Positions 21,892 through 32,434 of a stretch of DNA of 64,000 bases are shown here, piece after piece. Location: contig JAUTDP010000020.1 of assembly GCA_033439795.1 (NCBI GenBank), forward strand, positions 243,912-307,911, written 5' to 3'. The stretch comes from Sordaria brevicollis. Taxonomy: Eukaryota; Ascomycota; Sordariomycetes; Sordariales; Sordariaceae. The number at the start of each line of letters is the position of its first letter. Positions within the stretch are counted from its first letter, which is position 1. The position numbers and the translations under genes are program-made. Under the pieces are notes generated by a model. The model did not search any database. It had not been told where the DNA came from and saw only the letters and a program-made list of their open reading frames with translations.

Positions 21892-23230
21892 GATATATAT
21901 AATAATTTTAAAAATATTTCGAATATTCTAAGGAGTATAACCGTTAATAAAAAAGAGTAAGCGCTTATAATCCCTAGAATAATTATTTAAAAGAGGGTAT
22001 ATAATAATAGAGATTTCCGGGCAATCGATAAATATTCGAATAATTTCGATATCGTTATTAAATCCGGTATATTATAGAATAAACTTTTAATTTTCTTTAT
22101 CGAATATAATTGTATAATTAAACTAAAATAAACTCTTAAGTAGAAAGGAGCGTATAATATAAAGATTAGTAAATTTTGGCTAGAATTTTCGCTATTATCT
22201 TACTATATATAATTCGTCGATTGTAAATATATTAATATTATTATAAAAACCGGGGTCTTTAAAAATCTTTTTAAAATTAGGATATATTATTTACTTTAAA
22301 CCTAATAGAATATAATTATATTTCCCTATAGAAATATTATCCTAAATACGAGGGTTCTATAAATAATTATTTATATTAATATATTTTATAATATTAATAA
22401 TTTTAAAAGGAGAATTTCAATATTATTAATATTTAAGGGTATATATAATAATTTTATAAATTAAAGGGTTTAGCTTTAGGGTAAGGGTTATATATAATAG
22501 AAAAAACCTAATATATTTACTTATAGGATAGCGTTTTTATCGATCTATATAACGCTAACGCCAACGACCTTTACTTATATTTCGTCTCTTTAAACTTCCC
22601 CGAATTTAATAAAGGGTACAATTTATATTATTATCTTCCCTATAAATTATTTAATAACGAATAAAATACCGCTCTTATTATAACTTATAACGGCCACTAA
22701 TATTATATCCTCCCTATTGTATACTAATTGCCAAATAATTATAATTTAATTAAATCTAGTATTAAGCGCCCCAATAATACCGTATATAGTAATATTAATA
22801 ATATTATTCTACTATTTAAAATTTATTTTAACGGCTAATAAATACTAAAATAATATTTTCTAAATAATAAAAAAAAAAAAAGTAACGCAACCGAAAAAAA
22901 AACCGTATAAAGTACGACTTTATTATTATTAACGTATTTACGAAATTAAAATAAAAACTATTAAATATTAATAATAATCTAAGTCGTTAAGTTGATATAA
23001 ACGGGCTATCGGATTATATAAAATTCGACCCAAACCTTAATAAAATAACCTTCCTTCAACTTTTTTACTAAAAAAATTACATTATCTTATAGAGAATCGT
23101 TTATTAATTCTTTATATAAAATTTTATATAAATGCATTAATATTATAATAGTACTATTGTATAATTATTTCTACATTTAATAGTCCTTAATATAGGAGCT
23201 ATCGGGTTATATACATAAACTATTAAATAT
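21892..23230. other. RIPed AT-rich DNA, continuation of the block before the solo LTR
   Basis: A plus-strand frame around 22,530-22,860 reads fairly coherently through presumptive CAA-to-TAA stops (for example DLYLYFVSLNFPEFNKG), so a former protein-coding repeat is likely, but I do not recognise it. Composition changes back to normal at about 23,235. Confidence 0.5.
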
Positions 23231-23565
23231 ACGACTCAAACGTATTTTAATGGCCATCCGAAAAAAAGTGGGCCTTCTTAGATAAATATGGGCGCACGGA
23301 CAGCAAACACAGCGCACAGACCACAAAAGGACCAGGGGCCGGGCCGCAGGCCCGAAAAAAATGGCCGCCAGGCCAAGGCCACAGAAATACGGCTGTCTGA
23401 GATAATGCAGCATCATTCTTCTGCTTTAGGTCGTTCTTCTTCTTCCTTCTTTTTTTTTCCCACCCGCCTTTTCAGTGCCATCTGATTCACCACTTTGTTG
23501 GATATCCTCTACATCGACAAGTCTCTACAATCATACATTTCTCAAAGACGCAACTCCCCGAAATC
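23231..23565. promoter_or_regulatory. Unmutated upstream region of the DUF1989 pseudogene
   Basis: Normal-composition sequence begins here, with GC-rich inverted motifs (GGGCCGGGCCGCAGGCCC near 23,337 and GGCCGCCAGGCC near 23,362) and then a pyrimidine-rich stretch (TTCTTCTTCCTTCTTTTTTT near 23,438) and CTACAATCATACATTTC before the ATG. This looks like an intact fungal promoter and leader although the gene it serves is broken. Confidence 0.45.
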
Positions 23566-24558
23566 ATGACCACCCCCGAACAAGACGGTGCCGCACGCCT
23601 GGCAGCACGGAAACCCGTTCCGAAACCGGTCCCTGCTTACCTCCCGACAGCTGGGTCTCCCCTCTCCGTCGATAAGAACCTCTACGCGACCATCTAACAA
23701 GCTCCCCGCGTCCTCGTCGAGGAGATTACAATCCCTATCCGCTCCGGCCGTGCTTGGACCGCTTCCGCCGGCTCCATCGTCCGCATCTCTACCCCCGAAG
23801 GCCCTTAAGTTGGCGACCTCAATATCTGGAATCTTCACACTCCTCGCGAACACTTCTGGGCCTCTCGAACTAAATAGCTCTACGCCTCACACGTCTCGAC
23901 CTACGACGGACTATGGTCTAACCTGCCCTTCATGCGGCCTATGCTGACCATTATAGCCGACACGCTATCCTGGTACGGATAAGACGAGAATGGGGGTAGG
24001 GTATATGATCTCTTGGGCACGAGGTGCGATCTATACATTAATAACGTTTTGAGTGGCGGAGAGTTTGACTTCTACTGTCACTCCAACTTGACGAGAGCAG
24101 TGATGAAGTATGGGTTGAACGAGGGGGATGTGCATGATGTTAATCATGTTATCAACTTGTTCCAGGTGACAGGTTTGGATGAGAAGGGAAGGTACTTTAT
24201 GAGTCCTTGTCCGGCCACCAAGGGGGATCATCTAGAGTTTTTGGCAGAATAGGACGTCTTGATGGCGCTGAGTAGAGCTCCCTTTCATATGCTTCCTTTC
24301 TTCTGGTCGACATTTTGCTGACTTGTTGATGATACAGGCACTTGCACAGGAGGCGACCTTTCGCTCTGGGGTTTCGGAAACGATAGCGAGAAGGAGATGA
24401 TAAAATGCTGCCGGCCGTTGAAGGTTGAGGTCTTCCGTTTCGAGGACGAATAGCTGCTCTAGCTGAGCGGGTGGAAGCCAGCCGAAATAGCAAACTACCG
24501 CGGTCAGCATGGGCTCGCCGTTGCGGAACGGAATACAACTCAACAGGCAACAAGTTAA
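23566..24558 (+). pseudogene. DUF1989 (urea carboxylase-associated) gene, RIP-inactivated
   Basis: Exons 23566-24271 and 24338-24558 around a 66-bp intron (CTGAC branch, acceptor ATACAG; donor GTAGAG is weak). The join restores phase and gives 308 codons before the final TAA. Seven in-frame stops interrupt it at codons 44, 81, 104, 139, 229, 274 and 277; three are TAA and four TAG, all explicable as former CAA or CAG. No frameshift is present. The DUF1989 pattern is clear: EGP-stop-VGDLNIWN, the HVSTYDGLWSNLP block, LLGTRCDLYINN, FYCHSNLTRAV, and VHDVNHVINLFQVTGLDEKG, ending in the GDLSLWGFGND segment. Family members accompany urea carboxylase or act in nitrogen and amine catabolism. The frame-perfect structure with only C-to-T-type stops indicates light RIP on one strand, not long neutral decay. 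Confidence 0.8.
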
Positions 24559-24850
24559 AAGAAGGAGAAGGACCGAGTTCCATGATATATCGGAGACACT
24601 CCCTAACGACACGAAGTTTGCCTTGGGAATTCTGCTGCCTGGACTCTCGGTGGCATATGGTTATACCCGACAACTCGGCGCATCCCACCGGTCTGCCTTG
24701 AATGCTGTCCATGACATGAATAACAACGTCTTCGAGTCATTCATCTCATCTGCGCATAACTCCAATAACCTTGTCCTATCGGGCCGTGAAGCTATTGCAT
24801 CTTCTATTTCTCCTCTGGGAATAGCTTCAGTACCTCCTTCTAGCCACCGG
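24559..24850. other. Short flank between the DUF1989 pseudogene and a decayed frame
   Basis: Normal composition. Both strands have short open frames: a plus frame with LPNDTKFALGILLPGLSVAY, and a minus frame with EIEDAIASRPDRTRLLELCA. Neither could be assigned; the minus one may be the tail of the decayed gene to its right. Confidence 0.3.
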
Positions 24851-25535
24851 CCACTTGAGTACGGACCTTGTGAGCATCGATGTCAGCAATCAAGTATGGA
24901 AACGTTTCAGTTGCATAGCTAGAACCCTCAGGTTGAGTCAAATCCATGCCAAGGGAAAGACGGAAATACGGCCATTGACATGACGATAAGTCACTGCACC
25001 AAAACTCCGGCCGCAATTCCAAGCGGCCTCCGACGGCTGTGCCAGATGAGGAAGGTCTTGGCGCTGGGGGTCTGTAATCGGGTCGAACCGATGACATGCC
25101 AAAACACCACGATGATTGGCCGTGTATGGTAAGCTGTAGCACCACCACTCGGTTCCTTTGATACCACGTCAAGACAATTGACTTTTCTTATTGGCAGCTC
25201 CGTTTCCAGCTACACGATAGGGCTGATGTGGGTTGAGTCTGTGCCTCTCTTCTCCCGTTCTGTACCATTCCACTGGATCGTTCCCGGTTACACCGACCCG
25301 ATTTGCTGGGTCCGGATTTCCAGTTTAGCGAACACACATCCCTCGCGGGTATCTGGTTCCGGCCGACGGCCATCGGCAATGTCATATTGCTATTCTGCAA
25401 TTGTCCAATGGTTGAGTGTCCTTGCTCTCACCCAGGCATCGACATCGCCGCCTCCGAACCTGGATCCTTCCCACCATGTGTCCGTGCCACGAAGCGGCCA
25501 TGTGTAGGTGGGATCACTGGGATGTCATAACCCCC
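24851..25535 (-). pseudogene. Decayed minus-strand gene of unknown family
   Basis: From about 25,523 downward, a minus frame reads DPTYTWPLRGTDTWWEGSRF, then GGGDVDAWVRARTLNHWT, and continues to about residue 170 with three stops: TAG after IAE, TAA after IGSV and TAG after SPIV, each a plausible former CAG or CAA. The frame appears to begin right after an acceptor-like CATCCCAG. Beyond about 25,010 the reading continues only if one changes frame (DLTQPEGSSYATETFPYLIA is in another frame), so introns or indels must be invoked. Composition is normal. Together with its neighbours it seems to be a third casualty of the same mutational process. I do not recognise the family and give no function. 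Confidence 0.33.
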
Positions 25536-26087
25536 ATCTACTCTGGAAACAGCTGCCTGGTTGGTCGAAACAACACTTGGACCGCAAACTATACCACCTC
25601 TACACTTTCAATGGCACGTTGCGGCACCTTATCCTTGTTTCTCTAGAGGTATCTCGTTGACCGGGGTCTGTCGGATGGACCGAGCAATTCATCTGCGACA
25701 CCAAGTTGTTGTTTACTCCGAGTTGTTGACTATCAACACTAAACTGTAACCGTAAAAGTCAACTCGCAGCAGCGTCTCACCGTGGAGCTGGGGCCATGGG
25801 CTGACGGCGAAGCTAGGCATAGGGCTGATCGAAGAGGAAGTGACTGCAATGGCAGGCACAGAGAACATGGAGGATACCATGATCGAGCAATGTTTCTCGA
25901 TTTCGATATTGGGTCATGATGGCTTCAACCTCATATAAAGTCTCGAGACTTCTCGTCGATGACAATGTCTGTTTCCTCATCATCCAGAGCATCTTGACAT
26001 CTTCCAGACGTTGATCAGGTCTTCTCTTCACCCCATCAACCAATTCAGAATAAGCCAAGCAGGCCCTGACCGATCAGTACCGCAACC
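25536..26087. promoter_or_regulatory. Upstream region of the TauD-like dioxygenase
   Basis: Normal-composition intergenic sequence of about 550 bp without a convincing ORF. Should contain the promoter of the intact dioxygenase gene. Confidence 0.4.
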
Positions 26088-27437
26088 ATGATGATGAGCA
26101 TCGGCAACATGGGCTCTGGCCCATCCTACTACTCCCAAGGCCTGCGGGCTCGCTTCAACATCGACGCCTACAGAGTCCAACAGGCCAGAGCGGAAGCCAA
26201 CAAACCCTATGCCGACATCTCTTATACCGTTGATGAGAAGAAGTACCGGGACCGAGCAGCTGCACGTGTGAGGGCGGGGGGTCTTCCGACATCTGTGCCT
26301 GCTGGGTGGCCAACGGAGCTTCAAGGACCGCTGGTATGGAGTGTTGATGACTTTGAGAAGGAAGAGGAGTATGTCTACCATCTCACAGAAGCAGACAAGG
26401 CGGAGATTCTTGAGGCGCTGGCAGTCTTTAACTGTAAGTGCACGTACAACTCGCCCATAACTCGCAGTACGTCGACTGACAAAGCCCCAGCATATGGACT
26501 TGACAGCCACAAAGTGACCAAAGACCTTTTCCCTCTTCCCAACCTTGGCCCTATCCTCTCAGGTATCCGTGACGACATCTACTTTGGAAAGGGCTTCTCC
26601 ATCATCCGCGGTCTCAACCCAGACGACTATGCCATCACTGACCTCACCGCCATCTATCTTGGCATCACCTCCTACATTGGCCAACAACGGGGCAAGCAAG
26701 ACCAACGTGGATCGATGCTCATTCATGTCATCAAGCGTGGCGACGAGACCGGCTTTGATGACCAATATGGTGAAGACAAGCCCTTCCACACAGACTGCGT
26801 CACAGACACTCTCTGCCTCTTCACTCAAGGCTTGGCTGCCTCGGGTGGACAAAGCTGTATCGCCTCCGCTTACACCGTCTACAACGAAATCGCCCGCACG
26901 AGACCTGACCTCATCCACACTCTCGCTGCTCCAGACTGGCCATTCGACACACTCGGCCGTGATCCCGCTTACTACAAGCGAGCGTTGATGTACTGGCACG
27001 ACGGACGACTCATTACCTCCTTCTCCCGTCGTCTTCTTGTCGGCTCAGGGCCCTTCAATCCTCGCACCCCTGGCATCCCTGGGCTCACGGAAGCACAAGC
27101 CGAAGCTCTCGATGCAGTCCACTTCATTGCCAAGCAGCATGAGATCATGCCCCGTATGGTCCGTGGCGACTTGAGGTTCATCAACAACATGGCTTTGCTG
27201 CACAGACGGGAAGCGTTTGAGAATGACAAGTCATCTGGTGAGGCAAGACATCTGGTCAGGATGTGGTTGCATAATGATGAGGGAGTGTGCTGGAGCTTGC
27301 CGGCCCCTTTGCGACTTGCGTGGGCTAGAGTGTTTGAGGACGAAGGCAACAAGGAGCGCGGAGAGCACTGGGATCTGAAGCCGGTCAGGGATCCGGTGAC
27401 TGGACATATCCTGAGGGTTGGTGGAAGTTGTGATTGA
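26088..27437 (+). CDS. TauD/TfdA-like Fe(II)/2-oxoglutarate dioxygenase, two exons, intact
   Basis: Predicted exons 26088-26433 and 26491-27437 with a 57-bp intron (donor GTAAGT, CTGAC branch, acceptor CCCCAG); 430 residues when spliced. The join gives ALAVFNSYGLDSHKVTKDLF, which reads like the family. The intron is a multiple of three with no stop, so unspliced RNA would still be translated with 19 extra residues. Iron ligands are H215 and D217 (PFHTDC) and H369 (ARHLVRMWL); R372 is the likely 2-oxoglutarate-binding arginine. The upstream GRGF-type segment is present as FGKGFSIIRGLNPDDY. Fungal relatives hydroxylate small acids, amines or secondary metabolites; the substrate here is not known. 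Codon use and composition are normal and there are no premature stops, although genes on both sides are RIP-killed. The first codons (MMMS) offer alternative starts a few residues apart. Confidence 0.84.
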   Translation: MMMSIGNMGSGPSYYSQGLRARFNIDAYRVQQARAEANKPYADISYTVDEKKYRDRAAARVRAGGLPTSVPAGWPTELQGPLVWSVDDFEKEEEYVYHLTEADKAEILEALAVFNCKCTYNSPITRSTSTDKAPAYGLDSHKVTKDLFPLPNLGPILSGIRDDIYFGKGFSIIRGLNPDDYAITDLTAIYLGITSYIGQQRGKQDQRGSMLIHVIKRGDETGFDDQYGEDKPFHTDCVTDTLCLFTQGLAASGGQSCIASAYTVYNEIARTRPDLIHTLAAPDWPFDTLGRDPAYYKRALMYWHDGRLITSFSRRLLVGSGPFNPRTPGIPGLTEAQAEALDAVHFIAKQHEIMPRMVRGDLRFINNMALLHRREAFENDKSSGEARHLVRMWLHNDEGVCWSLPAPLRLAWARVFEDEGNKERGEHWDLKPVRDPVTGHILRVGGSCD

Positions 27438-27908
27438 GGGAGTGATGTTTTGATATGGTAAGATAGAGGGGATGAAAGCCGCTGGCGGCTTGTACACCAT
27501 CTATATTTTCTTGTGCTTTTCCTTCCTTCTTGCATTAGGACGGCCGTTCATTGTTTTTGCTTGAATTTAGACTAGACTTGCATTTCATTTTGTATAACAA
27601 ATTCTTGCGCACATCTGTTTAGAATATGGACATCCAGTGATGGGGACAAGCCAGGGTCACCCCCTTGTTTTCTTGTTTACATTGGGACTCTGAAAACATC
27701 GTTGATTGGAAGGGGATAGCACCAGAAACCAGTGTAAGTTGAAGCCCCCCAAGAGATCCTACGAGACTCCCCATGAAACTTTAGGCAACTCTTGTTGCGG
27801 CGGAGAACTAGCGGAGTTCGGCGGCACCCCGGAGCGCTTCCGGACAAGGCCCACTTTTCCGGCATGTGCGACGCCGAGACGCCCCACATCTCCGGTCCGA
27901 GCCCGAAC
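27438..27908. other. Region between convergent dioxygenase and P450 pseudogene
   Basis: Left part is AT-rich 3' flank. From about 27,790 to 27,905 it becomes GC-rich with about ten CGG or CCG triplets in 120 bp, the half-site of zinc-cluster transcription factors; but a position between two 3' ends is not where promoters are expected. No ORF of note. Confidence 0.4.
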
Positions 27909-29686
27909 TTAGACGGAGACATCCTCCCGCTTGTACGCCTTCAGCCAAAAATCCTTCTGCGAAAACACTCCCGAATGCTTTGAGTCCCATGGCTTCATCG
28001 GGTTGAGCACGACAAAGTCATATCTGCGGAGCAACTGCGACATCGCAGGTCAGCATGACGAACATCCGGGAGGTGGAAACCGAGATGGCAAGATGAACTT
28101 ACCTCAAGAAACACCTTGTTCAACTCCATCAGGGCAATATTCTTTCCCAAACATCCCCACTTCCCATGACCGAAAATCAAGTCGACAGAGAACTCCATTT
28201 CCTTCAACTTGGCTCTTGCCTCGCTGTCTCCCTTCTTCTCCTCTTCATCAGCTGCGTTCTTGGCCTCGATCCACCTTTCTGGCCGGAACTCATCCGCATC
28301 CTCACCAAACAGGTCCCGGTTTCTCGTCAAAGCCCACATGCTAATACCAAGTTTGGTCCCAGGCGGGAAGTACATCCCCTTGAAGGTATCGCCAGTCTTG
28401 GGCACTTCCTTGACGGAAAGACTGGATACGGGAGGATGGATGCGAAGTCCTTCTTTAATGACAGCCTGGAGGTAGGGAAGCGTGCGTGCTTGGGTGTTGC
28501 TAATGATATCGGCAGTAAGGCCTGCAGTTGCTATTTCGGATCGGAGCTTGCGGAGGACAACTGGGTTGGTGATAATATGGAGTAAGGTGGCACGGATGGC
28601 AGTTGCTATTGTATTGGATCCGGCCATACTTGGATGAGGTATGTTAACGCTGGAATTAAATGTATGGAAATAGTAGGTGGGCAATTTACATCTGCACCAT
28701 AATCTCCGACTTGGCTTCCTTCCCCGTCATACTATAGGCAGCAAAGGATGATAAGATGTCACCGCTGTGGATCTTGTTATTGGAACTATAACGCTCTTCG
28801 ACGATTTGGTCCACTATTCTATGGCACATATCAATAACAAAACATTTATTATCAGTCCCCGTCAAGTAAGTGGATTTACCCCAAGATCTTTCTAAATCCG
28901 TATACATCCTTGAAAGTAGGGGTCAACCTAAGCATTAGTAATGTAAATAAGTCCATAATCTAGGGGTAGATAGCGGCCATTATAACACTTCGCATCTGGC
29001 TTTCCAAGGTACTAATAAAGTCCTAGAGGTCTTTATCTTCCTTTAGATAGCCAAACGGCTTTCTGTATACAATATTTGAGATAATATCCAACGTAAAGTA
29101 TTACACCTTGCGTACGAAGTTAAAGGCCTTCCCTTAGGAAATGTACTTTGTATCTAGAAGCCGGATGAGTTCTTGGATATTCTTATCAACTCTGGGCTCT
29201 AGGGCATTAACCTCTCTACCGCTATACTACTGAATTATCAATAGGAATAACTATCACACGAAACGGTATACTTACCCCCGCAGCCATCTTTGCGCGCAAC
29301 TGGTTGTGTAAAACGTCGTCTCTTTGCGAAATAACGTTGTCTTTTCCGGAATCAAATCGCATAACGCCGTACTAGTCCGTGCGGGTATAGTTAAATCGGA
29401 CGTTAAATACCCTTTTAACGAACTTAGGGTCACTAGTTAGGACTATATTAGGTAAAATACAAGCAACTAATCCATATCTCTTATAGAATTCGTATCCCTC
29501 GAGGTTCACTCTTTCCTTAAACTCCCAAGAAAAAAGGGAGAGTTTGCTAAATCCGTTGATAAATAGGCCGGGAATGTGACGGAGCCGACGCCATTATTGA
29601 ATAATGCGGAAGAATTTATAAAATATAATTGTCGTAATAATAATAAGGAATAAAAGCCCGGGTATCTCAAGCCCATCGCCAGCCAT
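27909..29686 (-). pseudogene. Cytochrome P450 (pisatin demethylase/benzoate hydroxylase style), 5' exons RIP-killed
   Basis: Five exons: 29686-29276, 29229-28880, 28818-28690, 28628-28103 and 28034-27909, total 1,542 nt, 514 codons exactly. Introns are 46, 61, 61 and 68 bp with GTAA donors. The start MAGDGLEIPGLLFLIIITTI is a normal P450 membrane anchor. Seven in-frame stops all lie in exons 1 and 2 (for example in IIQ-stop-WRRLRHIPG and at codon 1 of exon 2); all are TAA or TAG. Exons 3 to 5 are fully open: the I-helix MAGSNTIATAIRATLL, E356 and R359 of ExxR (KEGLRIHPP), FRPERW, and the haem loop FGHGKWGCLGKN with C456. The C-terminus ends in KREDVSV. Length and order of motifs are complete, so this was a functional membrane monooxygenase until recently. 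The substrate is unknown. Confidence 0.82.
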
Positions 29687-30470
29687 ATTGGCAAGTTTGG
29701 AAAATGTAAAACCAAATATAACGTCTACTTCCCGGGCTTAGAAGGCGAAAGGGCGAGGAACCTAGTGAGTGGAAAATATTAAATAGAACTGGGCGTACCG
29801 TGTCTTTATAATATGCGTGAGAATAATCAATGCGGCACTCGAAATTCGAACGTCGGTATTCAAGCTAGGTATCGGAGATAATATAATGTATCCCACGCCC
29901 TTTATTGAAAATGTATTACTACTTAAGATATTAGTACTGATATATCTGCGCTTAGGGCTATTCAATATTGTATTTTATAAATAGAATATGATGAAATAAG
30001 GAGTTACTCGAAGTCGACGAAATATTGAGCCCACCCCGTGGAAGATCGGCGTTCCTAAAAGGGTACAAGTAGCCGAAGGCGAATAAGTATTGAATTTGAA
30101 TGTAAGAAAATAAGGAAGAAAGATTTTAGTGCGAAAATAATTTAAATAATTATATTAATAGTGTAGTAGTAGTTTAGTAAAAGTAATTAAGGGTAGAGCG
30201 TATACGTAATAAGAATAATTAAATATATGATGATTAAAAAATAATTAACGAGACTTGAATTTAATGAGATTAGATTTTGGCGGTAAAAGATTTTAATTAG
30301 ACTTTGGATAAATAAGTTAAGTACTTTTTTCGATTTTTTTCGAATTAAACCTCAATGAGACTGGAAAATAAAATAAATTAAATACCGGGTAAATAAGGGT
30401 TCGTATACCGTTTTTAGGGAAGGAATATTATAATATATATATATAAATAATAATTAGGTTATTATATAAA
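29687..30470. other. Former P450 promoter passing into RIPed DNA
   Basis: AT content rises progressively away from the P450 start. A patch at 30,005-30,100 (CTCGAAGTCGACG, CCACCCCGTGGAAGATCGGCG) is less mutated. No gene recognised. Confidence 0.4.
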
Positions 30471-30487
30471 GAATAAATAAATTATAT

Positions 30488-30538
30488 ACGAGGGTTGCCG
30501 CCCTCGTACCCCCGCAAAATTTGCCGCAGGCAAATTTT
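30488..30538. repeat. Pair of perfect hairpins in an unmutated patch
   Basis: Two stem-loops follow one another: ACGAGGG (30488-30494) with CCCTCGT (30501-30507) around a 6-nt loop, and AAAATTTGCC (30516-30525) with GGCAAATTTT (30529-30538) around the loop GCA. Both stems are perfect although the surrounding sequence is RIPed. Could be the terminal hairpin of a Helitron-like or other small element. Confidence 0.6.
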
Positions 30539-30661
30539 ACATTGGTAGGGCAAGGGGTAGAAATTTACTTGAAGCGTAGCTTTAATATAGGTCTAGAGAT
30601 ATACCCTAGGTTGCCGAAACTTAAAGTATTTTATTTACTTTATTTTTTTTTGATTTTTTTT

Positions 30662-30833
30662 CACTAAATTAAATTATTACGAAGTTATTATCTATTTTGA
30701 TTTTTTTCAATTTTTTTTCACTAAATTAAACTATTACGAAGTTATTATTTATATTAGATTTTTTTCAGAATTTTTTTACTAAGTTAAACTATTACGAAGT
30801 TATTTCTATTTTAAAATTCTTTAGAAATTTTTC

Positions 30834-30862
<29 letters not shown>
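30662..30862. repeat. Three degenerate ~58-bp tandem copies followed by a 29-nt A tract
   Basis: The unit CACTAAATTAAAYTATTACGAAGTTATT plus a T-rich spacer starts at 30662, 30719 and 30778 (the third shorter). It is followed at 30834-30862 by an uninterrupted run of 29 A. The A tract may be the tail of a retroposed sequence, or simple sequence growth. Confidence 0.6.
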
Positions 30863-30867
<5 letters not shown>

Positions 30868-31095
30868 GTTTAGGTTTTATAGTGCGAGCCCCGCCCTAAT
30901 ATCTTATAGAGAATCGTATACTTAAACTCTCTATTAATAATACCCGAGGGATAGTTTATATTTATTTATATTTTAATTTTACGCTTTATTAATATTATAG
31001 GTTATTTTTCGTAAATAGGGTTTTTTTTTATATCCTCCAATCCTTCCTTTTGTAATTTCTTATCGGGTATTTTATTTTAAGTCTTATTTTATTAT

Positions 31096-31184
31096 AGTCG
31101 GTCGGTTAGTCGGTCGGTTAGTATTTTTTTAAGTATTATCTTTTTAGGTTTTATTTTATTTCGGTCGGTCGGTCGGTCGGTCGG
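31096..31184. repeat. TCGG microsatellite clusters
   Basis: GTCGGTCGGTTA-type units at about 31,096-31,121 and six perfect TCGG units at 31161-31184. CpG-rich and lacking CpA on this strand, so RIP would not be expected to alter it. Confidence 0.7.
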
Positions 31185-31454
31185 GTTATTATAATTAAAT
31201 TAATAGTATAGGTTTAATTTATATTAAAAATAGGGTTTTTAATCTAAGTTTAAGGAGGCGAAGGGTTTGGGTTTAAAAGTCCGAAGGTCGGGTTTAAGGG
31301 TCCGAATCGTTTAGGAATAGAAGCCGATCCGGAATTAGTACGGTAAATAGAAGTATAATCCTTCTTATTTAAATTACGGAATTATTATAATTAAGTTACT
31401 CCTTATATTAATAATAGATAGTCTTTAAATATATTTTATAAAGGGAGGTATAAA

Positions 31455-31770
31455 TTAAATATAGTAGTAAAGGCGGTAAAGGTAATAAAGGTAATAAAAT
31501 TAATAAAATTGGTAATATTAAAAGTAATAATAGCGGTAATAGTATTAAAAGTAATAAAGGTAATAAAGGTAATAAAAATAGTAAAGGTAATAAAATTAAT
31601 AATATTAAAGGTAGTAATAATATTAATAGTAGTAAAGGTAATAAAGTTAATAAAATTGGTAATATTGAAGGTAGTAATAGTATTAAAGGTAGTAAAATTA
31701 ATGAAGTTAATGAAGTTAATAATATTAAAAGTAGTAATAGCGGTAATAATATTGAAAATTATAATAGTTA
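31455..31770. repeat. Low-complexity 9-nt-type tandem array (GGTAATAAA and variants)
   Basis: Dozens of variants of GGTAATAAA and GGTAATATT follow one another. The long open frame here, with its Ile/Val/Lys-only protein, is a consequence of the repeat. It is probably a RIPed form of a GGCAAC/GGTAGCAAA-like minisatellite. Confidence 0.6.
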
Positions 31771-32008
31771 AGGTCGTATAGTATTATATATATTATTAAT
31801 AATAACGTTATTTATAAAGAAAAAAGGAAAGTTATAATATTAATAAAAGGAAAAAAAAAAAAAAGTAATTAAAATAAGGGTATTATAAATATAAATATAT
31901 ATTCAAATAAAATAATTATTATATTTAATTATTATCCTAATTATTTATAAAATCTTTAAAATTGTAGTTAAACTCGGTATAAAGTGCCGCTATAAATATT
32001 ATTTTATT

Positions 32009-32067
32009 ATTCTCCTTCTTCTTCTCCTTCTCTTTATCCTTATCCTTTTCCTTCTCCTTTTTTTTCT
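32009..32067. repeat. Pyrimidine-rich tract (CCTTCT variants)
   Basis: A run of TCTCCTTCTTCTTCTCCTTC-type sequence with very few purines. Lies between the tandem arrays and the chromovirus LTR. Confidence 0.55.
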
Positions 32068-32434
32068 ATTATTTTAATATAAAAGGTATTGTAACCTTAC
32101 CTTCTATTATAAATAATTATTTAGTTAAACTATTGAACCGTTTTATTAAGGTTCGATATTCGGTTATAGAAATAAAATCGGCCGATGGGATAAAAGTAAT
32201 AAGGGTAGCGGTAAAGGTAGTAATAGGGATAGGAATATTTAAAAGACGGAAGGTATAGCGGTTAGAAAAAAATTAATTAAAAGAAGGTTAGGCGGAAGGA
32301 AGGAGGGCGCCGAAGGTTTTAAATTCTAAGGAATCGAAGCGGGCTTTTTTTTTTTTATTATTATCGTTGGTAAAAATAGATAATTTATATAAGGGTATCG
32401 CTAGGAAGGCCTAGGGGGACCCGTACAACCAGGG

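Noticed and set aside
23566..29686. Possibility that the premature stops are corrected by A-to-I RNA editing, known in Sordariomycete sexual tissue
   Set aside because: Editing can turn UAG into UGG but not UAA into a sense codon at one site; six of the fourteen stops are TAA and the family alignment expects Gln at most of them.
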